A stretch of DNA of 64,000 nt from an uncultured Vampirovibrio sp. GTDB taxonomy: Bacteria > Cyanobacteriota > Vampirovibrionia > Gastranaerophilales > Gastranaerophilaceae. Within the stretch, counting starts at the first letter, position 1. Each line of letters opens with the position of its first letter. Made by a program: the position numbers and the translations under genes. The DNA is taken from positions 1 to 64,000 of the forward strand of contig CAJTLG010000003.1 in NCBI GenBank assembly GCA_910577395.1, in the 5' to 3' direction. Below are positions 40,684 to 48,834 of this stretch, one piece after another. The notes beneath the pieces are model-generated. The model had not been told where the DNA came from, made no database searches, and saw nothing but the letters and a program-made list of their open reading frames with translations.

Positions 40684-41379
40684 ATGATGGCGACAAAAAC
40701 TCAAACAAAAGTTAACCCGATAAAGGTAATCATAGTAGAGGATTACAAGCTTACCCGTGTGGGGCTAAGGTATGCTCTTAATGAATTTGAACATATAAAT
40801 GTAATAGGTGAAGCTGAATCAGGCGAAGCAGGCCTTGAATTTATCAAAAAAGAAAAACCGGATGTAATCCTTATGGATTTAGGCCTTCCGGGGATTAACG
40901 GCCTTGAGGCCACAATGAGGGCAAAAGAAATTTGCCCGGATGTTAAAGTGATAATTTTAACTTCCCACGAAAGAGAAGAAGAGGTGCTTGCAGCGCTTGG
41001 CTCCGGTGCTATTGCATATTGTCTTAAAGATATTGACCCAACTGCGTTATCTGAAGTAATAAGGTCTGTAGCACAGGGTGCATGCTGGATTGACCCGAAC
41101 GTTGCAAAATTGGCATTAAAGCTTTTCCCAAAACCCGAAAATGTAAAATTGTTAAATGACCATGAGCCTATTGACCCTAAAGGCCACCTGACAGACAGGG
41201 AAACAGAAGTTTTAAAACTTTTAGTAAAAGGCAAAAGCAATACAGAAATTGCAAAAGAATTAATTGTATCCGTACACACTGCAAAGGCGCATGTTTGCAG
41301 CATTTTGCAAAAGCTGTGCGTGGATGACCGTGTGCAGGCAGCAGTAAAAGCTATTAAAGAGGGTATCGTGCAAGGATAG
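40684..41379 (+). CDS. NarL/FixJ-type response regulator
   Basis: 231 residues. Receiver domain (about 12-130): IVEDYKLTRVGLRYAL, phospho-acceptor Asp in DVILMDLGLPG, TSHEREEEV, and the Lys of CLKDIDP. A LuxR-type DNA-binding domain follows (about 165-228): LTDRETEVLKLLVKGKSNTEIAKELIVSVHTAKAHVCSIL, here split by eye into its three helices. AAAGG lies 10 bases before the ATG pair. No histidine kinase is adjacent, so it is an orphan regulator; a related arrangement is known in cyanobacteria. Targets unknown. Confidence 0.95.
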   Translation: MMATKTQTKVNPIKVIIVEDYKLTRVGLRYALNEFEHINVIGEAESGEAGLEFIKKEKPDVILMDLGLPGINGLEATMRAKEICPDVKVIILTSHEREEEVLAALGSGAIAYCLKDIDPTALSEVIRSVAQGACWIDPNVAKLALKLFPKPENVKLLNDHEPIDPKGHLTDRETEVLKLLVKGKSNTEIAKELIVSVHTAKAHVCSILQKLCVDDRVQAAVKAIKEGIVQG

Positions 41380-41385
41380 AATACG

Positions 41386-41474
41386 CAAATGGCGTGAAAC
41401 ACCCACAGGAGCTAGGGCACCAAGCCGGAGTGAAGTTTATATATATAAAAGCCGTAATATTACGGCTTTTATAT
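41386..41474 (+). ncRNA. possible structured leader/RNA element with terminator
   Basis: Between the response regulator and a GNAT-like gene. ACGC/GCGT hairpin (41391-41403 region), then a G/C-rich stretch (CACCCACAGGAGCTAGGGCA, CCAAGCCGGAG) unusual in this AT-rich gap, then a perfect palindrome (41443-41474, core AAAAGCCGTAAT) that can be a terminator. The stretch has pieces like the c-di-GMP-I riboswitch core but lacks its first stem, so that name is not given. It might be a riboswitch for the next gene or merely the 3' end of the regulator mRNA. Confidence 0.35.
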
Positions 41475-41518
41475 TATATGGCAAAAAATTCTTTTTACAG
41501 GATTTTTTATATATTGCT

Positions 41519-42175
41519 ATGAAAATTAATTCAATACCAAATTATAATTTGAATTTCAGAAAAACCCTGCTTGGCTATACAAATGTAAAAACCGCCAGGG
41601 GAGAGCTTCAAGAGGTGGATTTTGTAGAATACGACCCAAATAATGAAAAAGATATATTACAAATTTCAAAGCTAAAATCTAAATGGGGCAGGCAAGCTAA
41701 ATATATCAAAGAAATTATTTCTGAATTTTTAAATATTAACTCAACCGGGTCTTATAGAACCGATGAAAACGCATATTTTTACGGCCTTGAGGATAAAAAA
41801 GGTAAAACCCTAGCAATTGCTGAGGTTTTAGAAGATAATCCGGGTGCAAACACCTGCTGTGCAAGTGAATACAACTATTCATATATTAATTATATGCAAG
41901 CTGACCCTAAAGAACAATTTGGCGTAAAATGCAGACAATATAAGGGTTTAGGGGAAAATCTGGTATCGGAAATTGTAAAACTTGCAAGTGCTAAATCAAG
42001 GGCAGTTGTACAGCTCACTTCAGAAAATGACAATTTTTGGGATAACAGTAAATTTTTCACAACGTGCGATTTTGGCGTTGAAGGATGTAAAGAAAAATAT
42101 TTGCTTGCAGAAAATTTTAATAATTATATAAATTATGTTGAAAATAAAAAAGCAAAATTAAATGTTTGTGTTTGA
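41519..42175 (+). CDS. GNAT-like acetyltransferase-fold protein, lineage-type
   Basis: 218 residues. N-terminal leader MKINSIPNYNLNFRKTLLG of the recurring type. The core aligns with the protein at 57499-58143: both have VDFVEYDP/VNFVEYHP, a W-G dipeptide before an I-K-E/D-I helix, FYGLE, LAIAEV, a YINYMQADP/YIDYVQTAP strand and R-x-Y-[KR]-G-L-G-E-x-L, which resembles the acetyl-CoA loop of GNAT enzymes, then V-x-LTS-x-N-D-x-FW. Substrate unknown. The 3' neighbour is the repeat element copy B, beginning about 10 bases after the stop. Confidence 0.75.
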   Translation: MKINSIPNYNLNFRKTLLGYTNVKTARGELQEVDFVEYDPNNEKDILQISKLKSKWGRQAKYIKEIISEFLNINSTGSYRTDENAYFYGLEDKKGKTLAIAEVLEDNPGANTCCASEYNYSYINYMQADPKEQFGVKCRQYKGLGENLVSEIVKLASAKSRAVVQLTSENDNFWDNSKFFTTCDFGVEGCKEKYLLAENFNNYINYVENKKAKLNVCV

Positions 42176-42184
42176 TTTTTTATC

Positions 42185-42816
42185 AAGGCGTTTTTGCGGG
42201 CTTGTTTTGCGTGTGCGGGCGTGAATTTAAGGCGGTTTTCACTTGTTTAAACCCTTGCACTGCAAGGGTTTAAGGACAAGTTTTGCACTATTTTGATACA
42301 GGTTTTTTCATATTATTTACACATTTTAGTGTGTTTTCCTTCCCACACAAGGCTTTCACTTGTTTTTTCCGTCATTATTTTGCCTAATTTGCCCTAAATA
42401 GGCTCCGGCACTGCATCTCAAGCGTGCAAAAACAGGAGAAAAGTTGCTAAATAATATTTTTGTAGCTCTCTTGTAATGGAGGGATATTTTGGTAAAAAGA
42501 CCATTAAAAAGTCGTGTGATTGGAAGAAATTGATATTGGAACCTAAAAAGACGACGTACTGCGTCTTTGTCCAAAATATCCCGAAATGAAAAGAGAAGTT
42601 TTAAGATTATAAATTAAGTTAAAACTAATTATAGTAGGTATTTCAACCCTATCTAATTCTCCTAACCCCCTATAATTAACACTTTTCTCTTGTTTTATAC
42701 CCTTCTACCTCAATTCCTGCCTGGAATATACCCCATTTTTCCAAAATCCAAACTACTTAGAATGTACTTTGGTTCAATCTGTTTTTTGCACAAAAGCACT
42801 AACATATAGTACGGAA
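42185..42816. repeat. non-coding conserved-end element, copy B
   Basis: Fills the 700-base gap before manC. Ends match copy A (10957-11666): left 42185-42461, right 42636-42816. Perfectly shared blocks include the run around TTTTGCGTGTGCGGGCGTG, a block of CACATTTTAGTGTGTTTTCC type, and CACTGCATCTCAAGCGTGCA-type sequence. The core (42462-42635) is unrelated to that of copy A but again folds: GGGATATTTTGG (42481-42492) pairs with CCAAAATATCCC (42571-42582), enclosing AAAGACG/CGTCTTT, with CTCTT/AAGAG outside. A perfect AAACCCTTGCA hairpin lies in the left part. No ORF is credible. Confidence 0.7.
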
Positions 42817-42879
42817 AAATTAAAAATATCCTAAAATATTTGCAGGTATTGGCATACGCCGGTATAAACCGCCTGAAAC

Positions 42880-44274
42880 CTATGCCTTAACACGCCCGTA
42901 GATATCTTTATACCTTATAATGTCCTCTTCCACAAGCTTATCGCCCTTTTGAACCTCTATAATTTTTAATTCTTCCTCATAAGGGTTTCCGAGCGAATGT
43001 TTCACTTTTACCGGAATGTCAATACTGGAGCCGGGTTTCAGTATATAATTTTTATTATCAAGAGTTACCCTTGCAGTGCCTGAAAGCACCACCCAGTGCT
43101 CACTTCTGAAATTGTGGGATTGCAAACTCAACTGCCCATGTGCAGATACGCAAATCATTTTTGTTAAATACCCCTTACCCTGGTTAAGCACTGTATAATA
43201 GCCCCATGGGCGGTACACGGTGGTATGCACCAGGTGGGTTTCATCCTTAATTTCTTTTAGTTTATCAAACACCTTTTTAACATCCTGGGTTTTATCCCTT
43301 TTGCAAGCCAGTATTGCGTCAGAGGTTTCAACGAGGATTATATCTTCAAGTCCAACCCCTGCAACGAGCCTGTTAGAGCTGTAAACAAAGGAATTTTTAC
43401 ACTCTTGCACTTGTGTGGTGCCGATTTTCACGTTTCCGTCTTTATCTTTTTTGTTAATTTCATAAATTGCATCCCAACTGCCAAGGTCGCTCCAACCGCA
43501 ATCTAAGGGCACATTGACGATATTTTTTGCTTTTTCCATAATTGCATAATCTACAGAAATAGCAGGCATTTTATCAAATTTTGTAAATTCAATATTATCA
43601 TTTTTGGTGAAATCAAACTCTTGCAAAGTGTCGTAAATGTCCTTGGCATGCTGTTTTAGGGCCTCCATAAAAACGGAAGCTTTAAACATAAAAATTCCTG
43701 CATTCCAATAATAATTGCCGCTTTTGACGTATTTTTGGGCAGTTTTTAAATCCGGTTTTTCCTTGAATTCATCTACCTTTAGGCCAAAATCTTTTAATTT
43801 TTTTGAAGATTTTATATATCCGTATCCGGTTTCAGGCCCTTGCGGTTTAATCCCGAAGGTTACGATATAGCCTTCTTCTGCAAGCTTTTGTGCATTATAA
43901 ACCGCATCAGCAAAGCATTTATCATCTTTTATAATGTGGTCAGACGGTACAACTAGCACTGTATCGTCTTTTCCCTTGTCTAACAAGTATTTTACGGATA
44001 CACTTATTGCAGGTGCTGTATTTTTTTGTGCAGGTTCTGATAATAAAATAGGATTGTGCGCAATAGAGGACAGCTGCGTTTTAACATCCCCAAAATGCTT
44101 GGTATTAGTGATGCTCAGGATGTTTTTTTCATCAATCATTTTTAAAAGCCTTAAATATGTCATCTCAAGGAGGCTTTTATCCGTGTTGATTTTTAAAAGC
44201 TGTTTTGGGTACAATTCTCTTGAAAGTGGCCAAAGCCTAGAACCGCTGCCGCCTGCAAGGATAATTGCGTACAT
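42880..44274 (-). CDS. manC: mannose-1-phosphate guanylyltransferase / mannose-6-phosphate isomerase
   Basis: 464 residues, two-domain type II PMI. Nucleotidyltransferase domain: AGGSGSRLWPLSRELYPKQ at residues 6-24, VVPSDHII, GYGYIK, EKPD, WNAGIFMF. C-terminal cupin (about 340-464): YRPWGYYTVL, HWVVLSGTARVTLD, GSSIDIPVKVKHSLGNP. It makes GDP-mannose for surface polysaccharide. It is the last gene of a minus-strand cluster in which a restriction-modification system separates it from rfbD. Confidence 0.95.
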   Translation of the reverse strand: MYAIILAGGSGSRLWPLSRELYPKQLLKINTDKSLLEMTYLRLLKMIDEKNILSITNTKHFGDVKTQLSSIAHNPILLSEPAQKNTAPAISVSVKYLLDKGKDDTVLVVPSDHIIKDDKCFADAVYNAQKLAEEGYIVTFGIKPQGPETGYGYIKSSKKLKDFGLKVDEFKEKPDLKTAQKYVKSGNYYWNAGIFMFKASVFMEALKQHAKDIYDTLQEFDFTKNDNIEFTKFDKMPAISVDYAIMEKAKNIVNVPLDCGWSDLGSWDAIYEINKKDKDGNVKIGTTQVQECKNSFVYSSNRLVAGVGLEDIILVETSDAILACKRDKTQDVKKVFDKLKEIKDETHLVHTTVYRPWGYYTVLNQGKGYLTKMICVSAHGQLSLQSHNFRSEHWVVLSGTARVTLDNKNYILKPGSSIDIPVKVKHSLGNPYEEELKIIEVQKGDKLVEEDIIRYKDIYGRVKA

Positions 44275-44364
44275 AAAATCTTCTCCTCTTTTTTAAGAAA
44301 TTCCAACTAATCCCGTTTCACCTTATTATACTATAAAAACCGCCCTTGCACAATGTTTATACAG

Positions 44365-45939
44365 TTATTGAGTATTTAAAAATTCAGATAGTTTGTTCTT
44401 TTGTTTGATATATTTTATAAAACTAACAATATCAAATGTAAGAATATCCAGATTTTCTCTAATCTTGTATAAATTTGCAACTTCAGCAGTGTCTTCGTGT
44501 ACAATCGGGGCAACAAACACGGAAAATGATTTAGGATTTTTTTCAAGCATTTTCTTTAAATGCCTTCTGATTGGGACAATTTCATTATTAACTTGGTCTT
44601 GCCTTCCGCACATTAATGTAACTTCGAACAGTCCGTTTTGTTTGGCATCGTAACATTCAATATCGGCTATATTGCCGCCTGCAGTAAATGTAGGTAATCC
44701 TTCGTCATCAACAGAATAGTTAGGGTTTACATCCAAACCGGGAAACTGCTGTACAAGAGAAATGCTTGTCAAAAATTCAAGCCTTGTTGGGGCATTTATA
44801 AATTTTAATATCTTATCAGTGCTGTCTTGTTTTTTGCAAACCTTGGATAATTCTTTAAAAATTTTATCTTGCGAATATTCTTTTGCGTATTTATATAAAG
44901 TTCGTTTTCTTATGTCTGATAAGTCTATTTTATTTGATTGTTGAAGTTCTAAAATATTGCCATCTATTGTTTTCATGTAATTGAAATAAGCTTGTTTTTC
45001 TTGAAAAACCGGGTATTTTGTATAATTTTCAATAATGTATCTTATCTTTTCTTCTTCAACGCTGTTAAAATCTATAAATCTTCCGTTGCCGCGCAATGAA
45101 ATAATGCCTGCAATTCTCATTTTTCTTATATATTCATCAATGGCATTTCCGCATATTTGGCTCATTTTAAATCTTTTGCTTTTAGAAATATCAGTCCCAA
45201 GTAAATTTAAACACTTTTCATAAATGTATTCGTCAGAATAATCATAGCCGGCTTGTTTTCTTAGGTCTTTAATATATCTATAAATATTTTCCGCATTATT
45301 ATCTTTCCAACAAGCCAAAATAGATATTTCTTTTCTGTATAATCCGGCACCGTTTTCATGTTTATCATTTTTTAAGAGTGTTAAGACGTTTAGCAATAAT
45401 GGTAAAGGCGCATTTGAATTTGCATTTTTTTTAAATGGGTTATTGGTTTGATATTTCATCATAGCATTTAGCATAACATTTTGGATTTTTAGCTCATTTG
45501 TTGGTGTTTCGTTATACGCATCAATTAGCATATGTCCAGTATTTGAAATTTTAATAGGTTTTCCCATTTCGTAGTATACAAAACCAAATTCCATAGGTAA
45601 TTTGTACCATGTGTCAAATCTTGAATCCCACCCATGGTTAAATCCTGCTTCTTTATGTTTTTGCGGGCTATTGAGAATGATGTCTTCTATTTGTTTGTCA
45701 TTATATAAGGTTTCTTTATTAAATATATCTTTTAAAAGTGGTGTTTTGTTAATATATGTTGGTTTATACAGCTTGTTTCTCAGGATATTTTTTACTACCT
45801 CCTGTATTAGTGAAGAAGTTAGTATTCTATTTTCATAGGGGAGTAAACAATTTAGAAATCCTGCAATTCTTGCTGGGTTGCGCATTGTTGTAGAAAATGA
45901 TAATGGTTTATATTCTGCTTTTCTGCTTTTTGGCATCAA
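44365..45939 (-). CDS. AlwI-family type II restriction endonuclease
   Basis: 524 residues. The start KPLSFSTTMRNPARIAGFLN and general layout match the AlwI family (PF09491-type), type IIS enzymes cutting beside GGATC. The C-terminal part has a PD-(D/E)xK-like arrangement: NIADIECYDAKQNGLFEVTLM, where D-I-E...E-V-T gives acidic residues before a short beta strand. It lies 7 bases after the first methylase gene, and two methylases are present, as an asymmetric site requires. Recognition of GGATC is inferred from the family only. AT-richer than neighbours, consistent with transfer. Confidence 0.85.
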   Translation of the reverse strand: MMPKSRKAEYKPLSFSTTMRNPARIAGFLNCLLPYENRILTSSLIQEVVKNILRNKLYKPTYINKTPLLKDIFNKETLYNDKQIEDIILNSPQKHKEAGFNHGWDSRFDTWYKLPMEFGFVYYEMGKPIKISNTGHMLIDAYNETPTNELKIQNVMLNAMMKYQTNNPFKKNANSNAPLPLLLNVLTLLKNDKHENGAGLYRKEISILACWKDNNAENIYRYIKDLRKQAGYDYSDEYIYEKCLNLLGTDISKSKRFKMSQICGNAIDEYIRKMRIAGIISLRGNGRFIDFNSVEEEKIRYIIENYTKYPVFQEKQAYFNYMKTIDGNILELQQSNKIDLSDIRKRTLYKYAKEYSQDKIFKELSKVCKKQDSTDKILKFINAPTRLEFLTSISLVQQFPGLDVNPNYSVDDEGLPTFTAGGNIADIECYDAKQNGLFEVTLMCGRQDQVNNEIVPIRRHLKKMLEKNPKSFSVFVAPIVHEDTAEVANLYKIRENLDILTFDIVSFIKYIKQKNKLSEFLNTQ

Positions 45940-45946
45940 TAATCCT

Positions 45947-46933
45947 TTAGTAATTAGTAACTAAAACTTCCCTTGTTGGGCGTACTTTATTGTTGTTAAA
46001 ACTAATATAGTAGCTGTTGATTTCGTGCACATTGTATTTTTGCATCCAGTTGTCAAATATTTTATTATGTGTGTTTTTGTTATAATCAGCAACTAAATTG
46101 GATATTGCCCATTTTACCTTGTTTTTGTTTAATTTATCTAACAAATCTAATAATTCATTTTCTTTATCCAGGCTCCATAGCTTGTTGTATTCTGAAAAAG
46201 TTATTAAATACGGCGGGTCCAGATATATAAAATCATTTTCTTTATATGTTAATGAATTTATAAATTTTTTATAATCGTGATTTTTGAAATGGATTGTTTT
46301 AAGACGGACATTTGTAAAATACATTTTTAGTGCATCTATTACATTTTTATTAAAATCAACATTGCCAACCGGTAAATTAAAGTTGCCTTTTGAATTAAAT
46401 CTTAGCATTCTGTTAAAACCATAGATTAATAATATATATAAATCTTGCAAATTATTATTTTGATTGTATTCTTCTCTTAGCTTGTTATAACCTTCTTTGT
46501 TAAATTTTGCATAATATGTTTTTGGGTATTGTATTTTTAAATTTTCAGGAATTATATCTTTTATAAAAGAATGAGAAAGCCCCAAATCCATTATTCTTGC
46601 TGTTATTTGTTCAAAAAATATTTCCGGGGATTGTGAACAAGTACATAAGTAGTTATGCAGCTTGATTAAGTTTGTATCAATATCATTTAAAATAAAACGT
46701 TTTGCTTGAACGTTTAAAAATACTGAACCTCCGCCTACAAATGGTTCCAAATAAGTGTTTATATTGTCCGGAAAGTATGGCAATATCTGACTTAGTATTT
46801 TGTATTTATCGCCCACATAAAAAAAAGGTGAACGGGCCAGACTTGCCTTATTTGACCTTGGTGATAAAAAGGAATTCTTTGTGGTTATTGAATTTTGTTT
46901 TTCCTGAATTGAAGTATTTGTAGCTGTGCTCAT
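45947..46933 (-). CDS. DNA adenine methyltransferase (D12 class), restriction-linked, gene 1
   Basis: 328 residues. SAM-binding motif I EPFVGGGSVFLNV, ND residues in FILNDIDTNLI and the catalytic motif IV DPPY (FIYLDPPYLI) are intact; FYVGDKYKIL is the family start of Dam-like D12 enzymes. A 40-residue tail precedes it. Its ATG lies 86 bases inside the upstream methylase gene in another frame, an unusually long overlap; GGAA stands 4 bases before the ATG. It should protect one strand of the AlwI-type site. Confidence 0.92.
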   Translation of the reverse strand: MSTATNTSIQEKQNSITTKNSFLSPRSNKASLARSPFFYVGDKYKILSQILPYFPDNINTYLEPFVGGGSVFLNVQAKRFILNDIDTNLIKLHNYLCTCSQSPEIFFEQITARIMDLGLSHSFIKDIIPENLKIQYPKTYYAKFNKEGYNKLREEYNQNNNLQDLYILLIYGFNRMLRFNSKGNFNLPVGNVDFNKNVIDALKMYFTNVRLKTIHFKNHDYKKFINSLTYKENDFIYLDPPYLITFSEYNKLWSLDKENELLDLLDKLNKNKVKWAISNLVADYNKNTHNKIFDNWMQKYNVHEINSYYISFNNNKVRPTREVLVTNY

Positions 46934-47843
46934 AACGTTCCACTATTCCCTTTGTTTTTAATATTTCTTCAATTTGTTCCAATGAAATTTTATTTTTTGA
47001 AGAGCTGCTTTTTGAAGTATACGTATTATTGTAAGAAACGGCAATATATTTACATTGTAAATCATCTATTAATTTCCCGAAAGCTTGTGCTGCATTGGAC
47101 CTGCAGTATTCGCTCATGTTTTCTGGCGGAGGTTTTAATGCAACTCCCTCAAGTTTTGGTTTTTTCCATTGCGTAAGATTTTCAAGCAAGTGATAAAATC
47201 TGCTGTACTGCCTTGAATTGTATGGAGGGTCAATATATACAATATCGGCATTTATTTTTTTGGACAGTATATTTACATCCTCTTTATATATTTCAACATT
47301 GTCTATTGGTAGTGGGTTAATCATTTTATAAATAAAACGCTGTTTTAATTTTGCATTATGAAAATAAGCCTCATAATGACCGACTGTATTTGCAATTTTA
47401 TCAATAGAATATATTAATGATGCTAATAAAATATTTTTTTCTTTTTCATTAAAGGTGTTATTTTGTGATAAATCTTCCCTTATGGCTCCTATGATTTTAG
47501 CATCTAAGGAATTAAAAAATTTTCCCCCAAAATTAATAGAAAAGTAATTTTCCTCTATATTGTCTGTATTTATATTTGTCCATGATTCGATATATTTTTT
47601 TAATTTATTTTTATTCCACTCTTTGTTTTCAAAAAAAGCCTTGTAAATAATATTATTTGAATACAAAAAATCGTTAATTATTATTTTGGGATAGTAATTA
47701 GAAGCTTTTTTGCTCACTATTGCAGTTCCTGCGAACAAATCAGCAAAAATTTTTCCTTTACAGTTTTTTTGAATTAAATCTAAAATCCAATCGGATAAAT
47801 CTGCCTTGCTTCCTATATACCTTCTATTCTCAAGTTTAAACAA
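46848..47843 (-). CDS. DNA adenine methyltransferase (D12 class), restriction-linked, gene 2
   Basis: 331 residues. Start LENRRYIGSKADLSDWILD, motif I FADLFAGTAIVSKKAS, IIINDFLYSN, and motif IV DIVYIDPPYNSRQYSRFYH. The added segment after DPPY (LTQWKKPKLEG) is typical of methylases paired with type IIS enzymes. Together with the other methylase it gives strand-specific protection for an asymmetric site. First gene of the restriction set, about 50 bases after rfbD; its 3' end overlaps the next methylase by 86 bases. Confidence 0.92.
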   Translation of the reverse strand: MFKLENRRYIGSKADLSDWILDLIQKNCKGKIFADLFAGTAIVSKKASNYYPKIIINDFLYSNNIIYKAFFENKEWNKNKLKKYIESWTNINTDNIEENYFSINFGGKFFNSLDAKIIGAIREDLSQNNTFNEKEKNILLASLIYSIDKIANTVGHYEAYFHNAKLKQRFIYKMINPLPIDNVEIYKEDVNILSKKINADIVYIDPPYNSRQYSRFYHLLENLTQWKKPKLEGVALKPPPENMSEYCRSNAAQAFGKLIDDLQCKYIAVSYNNTYTSKSSSSKNKISLEQIEEILKTKGIVERYEHSYKYFNSGKTKFNNHKEFLFITKVK

Positions 47844-47896
47844 TTTAGGCCCTGTTGTTTAGATGCATTAGTTTACTTTATTATATACTAAACATG

Positions 47897-48718
47897 TTAC
47901 CTGCTCAGCAAATATTTTTCTAATGATGTTTCCCAATCGGGAAGAACATTTTCACTATCTAATACGCTGTAATGCGGGCGTTTTGCGGGACGCGGGAAAT
48001 CGCTCTTTTCAATGGACATAACATCAATATTTCTTTTTTTAATTTCAAAAATCTTCTTTGTAAAGTCAGACCATTTGGCCTCCCCACTGGATGCTAAGTG
48101 GTATGTGCCGTACGGGCGTTTTTCATTTATTATTTTTATAATTTCATCTGATAAATCTTTTGTCCAGGTAGGGGCTAAAATCTGGTCATCCACAACACTT
48201 ATTGAATTAGATAGCATTGAAAAGGTTATCATCGTGTCTACATAATTCTTTCCGCCCTTGCCATACAACGTGCTTGTCCTTAAAATATAATGTTTTTTGG
48301 TAAGTTTGCGTATTTCTTCTTCGCCCCTTAATTTTGAAAGACCGTAAACATTTACCGGGCTTGTTTTATCAGTGGTTTTATAAGGTGTATTTTTCCCTCC
48401 GTCAAACACTGAATCAGAGCTTATATAAACAATGGGCACATCCAGTTTTTTTGCTATCTGTGCCATATTTTTTGTGCCGATATGGTTTACATTAAACGCT
48501 TCTTCCTTTGAAATTTCGGCCTGGTCTATGTTTGTGTATGCAGCAAGGTGGATAATAAGGTCAAGGCTTACTTTATTCATAATTTCTTCGGCAAGTTTTT
48601 TGTTTGTGATATCAAAAATCTTGCTGTTTGTGGCCCAGAATTGGTGCCCTTCTTTTTCAAGCATCGGGCATAATTCCTGTCCTAATAAACCGGTTGCTCC
48701 GGTAACAAGTATCCTCAT
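47897..48718 (-). CDS. rfbD: dTDP-4-dehydrorhamnose reductase-type SDR
   Basis: 273 residues. NAD(P)-binding start ILVTGATGLLGQEL, LIHLAAYTNIDQAE, YISSDSVFDG, catalytic Y-x3-K as YGLSKLRGEE, ILRTSTLYG, and the C-terminal RPAKRPHYSVLD typical of RmlD. It gives dTDP-L-rhamnose or a related sugar for surface polysaccharide. No rfbA, rfbB or rfbC gene is in the window, so methionine adenosyltransferase beta-like relatives are a minor alternative. Confidence 0.88.
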   Translation of the reverse strand: MRILVTGATGLLGQELCPMLEKEGHQFWATNSKIFDITNKKLAEEIMNKVSLDLIIHLAAYTNIDQAEISKEEAFNVNHIGTKNMAQIAKKLDVPIVYISSDSVFDGGKNTPYKTTDKTSPVNVYGLSKLRGEEEIRKLTKKHYILRTSTLYGKGGKNYVDTMITFSMLSNSISVVDDQILAPTWTKDLSDEIIKIINEKRPYGTYHLASSGEAKWSDFTKKIFEIKKRNIDVMSIEKSDFPRPAKRPHYSVLDSENVLPDWETSLEKYLLSR

Positions 48719-48834
48719 ATAATAATTACCATTCCTTGTTTTATATGTTTTGGGGAAATATTATCTTTATTAGCCCATTCGGGGTAGTCTTATCCAGTAC
48801 CTTTATATCAGGAAGTTATGGTAAAATCAATACT

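Noticed and set aside
40743..41402. 219-codon ORF opposite the response regulator
   Set aside because: Shadow frame; receiver and LuxR-type domains are complete on the plus strand.
42356..42574. 72-codon minus-strand ORF in repeat element B
   Set aside because: It spans conserved and variable parts of the non-coding element and is not preserved in copy A.
44365..47843. Reading the restriction cluster as a BREX, DISARM or other multi-gene defence island
   Set aside because: Only two methylases and one AlwI-like endonuclease are present, which fully explains a type IIS system; neighbours are sugar-nucleotide genes.
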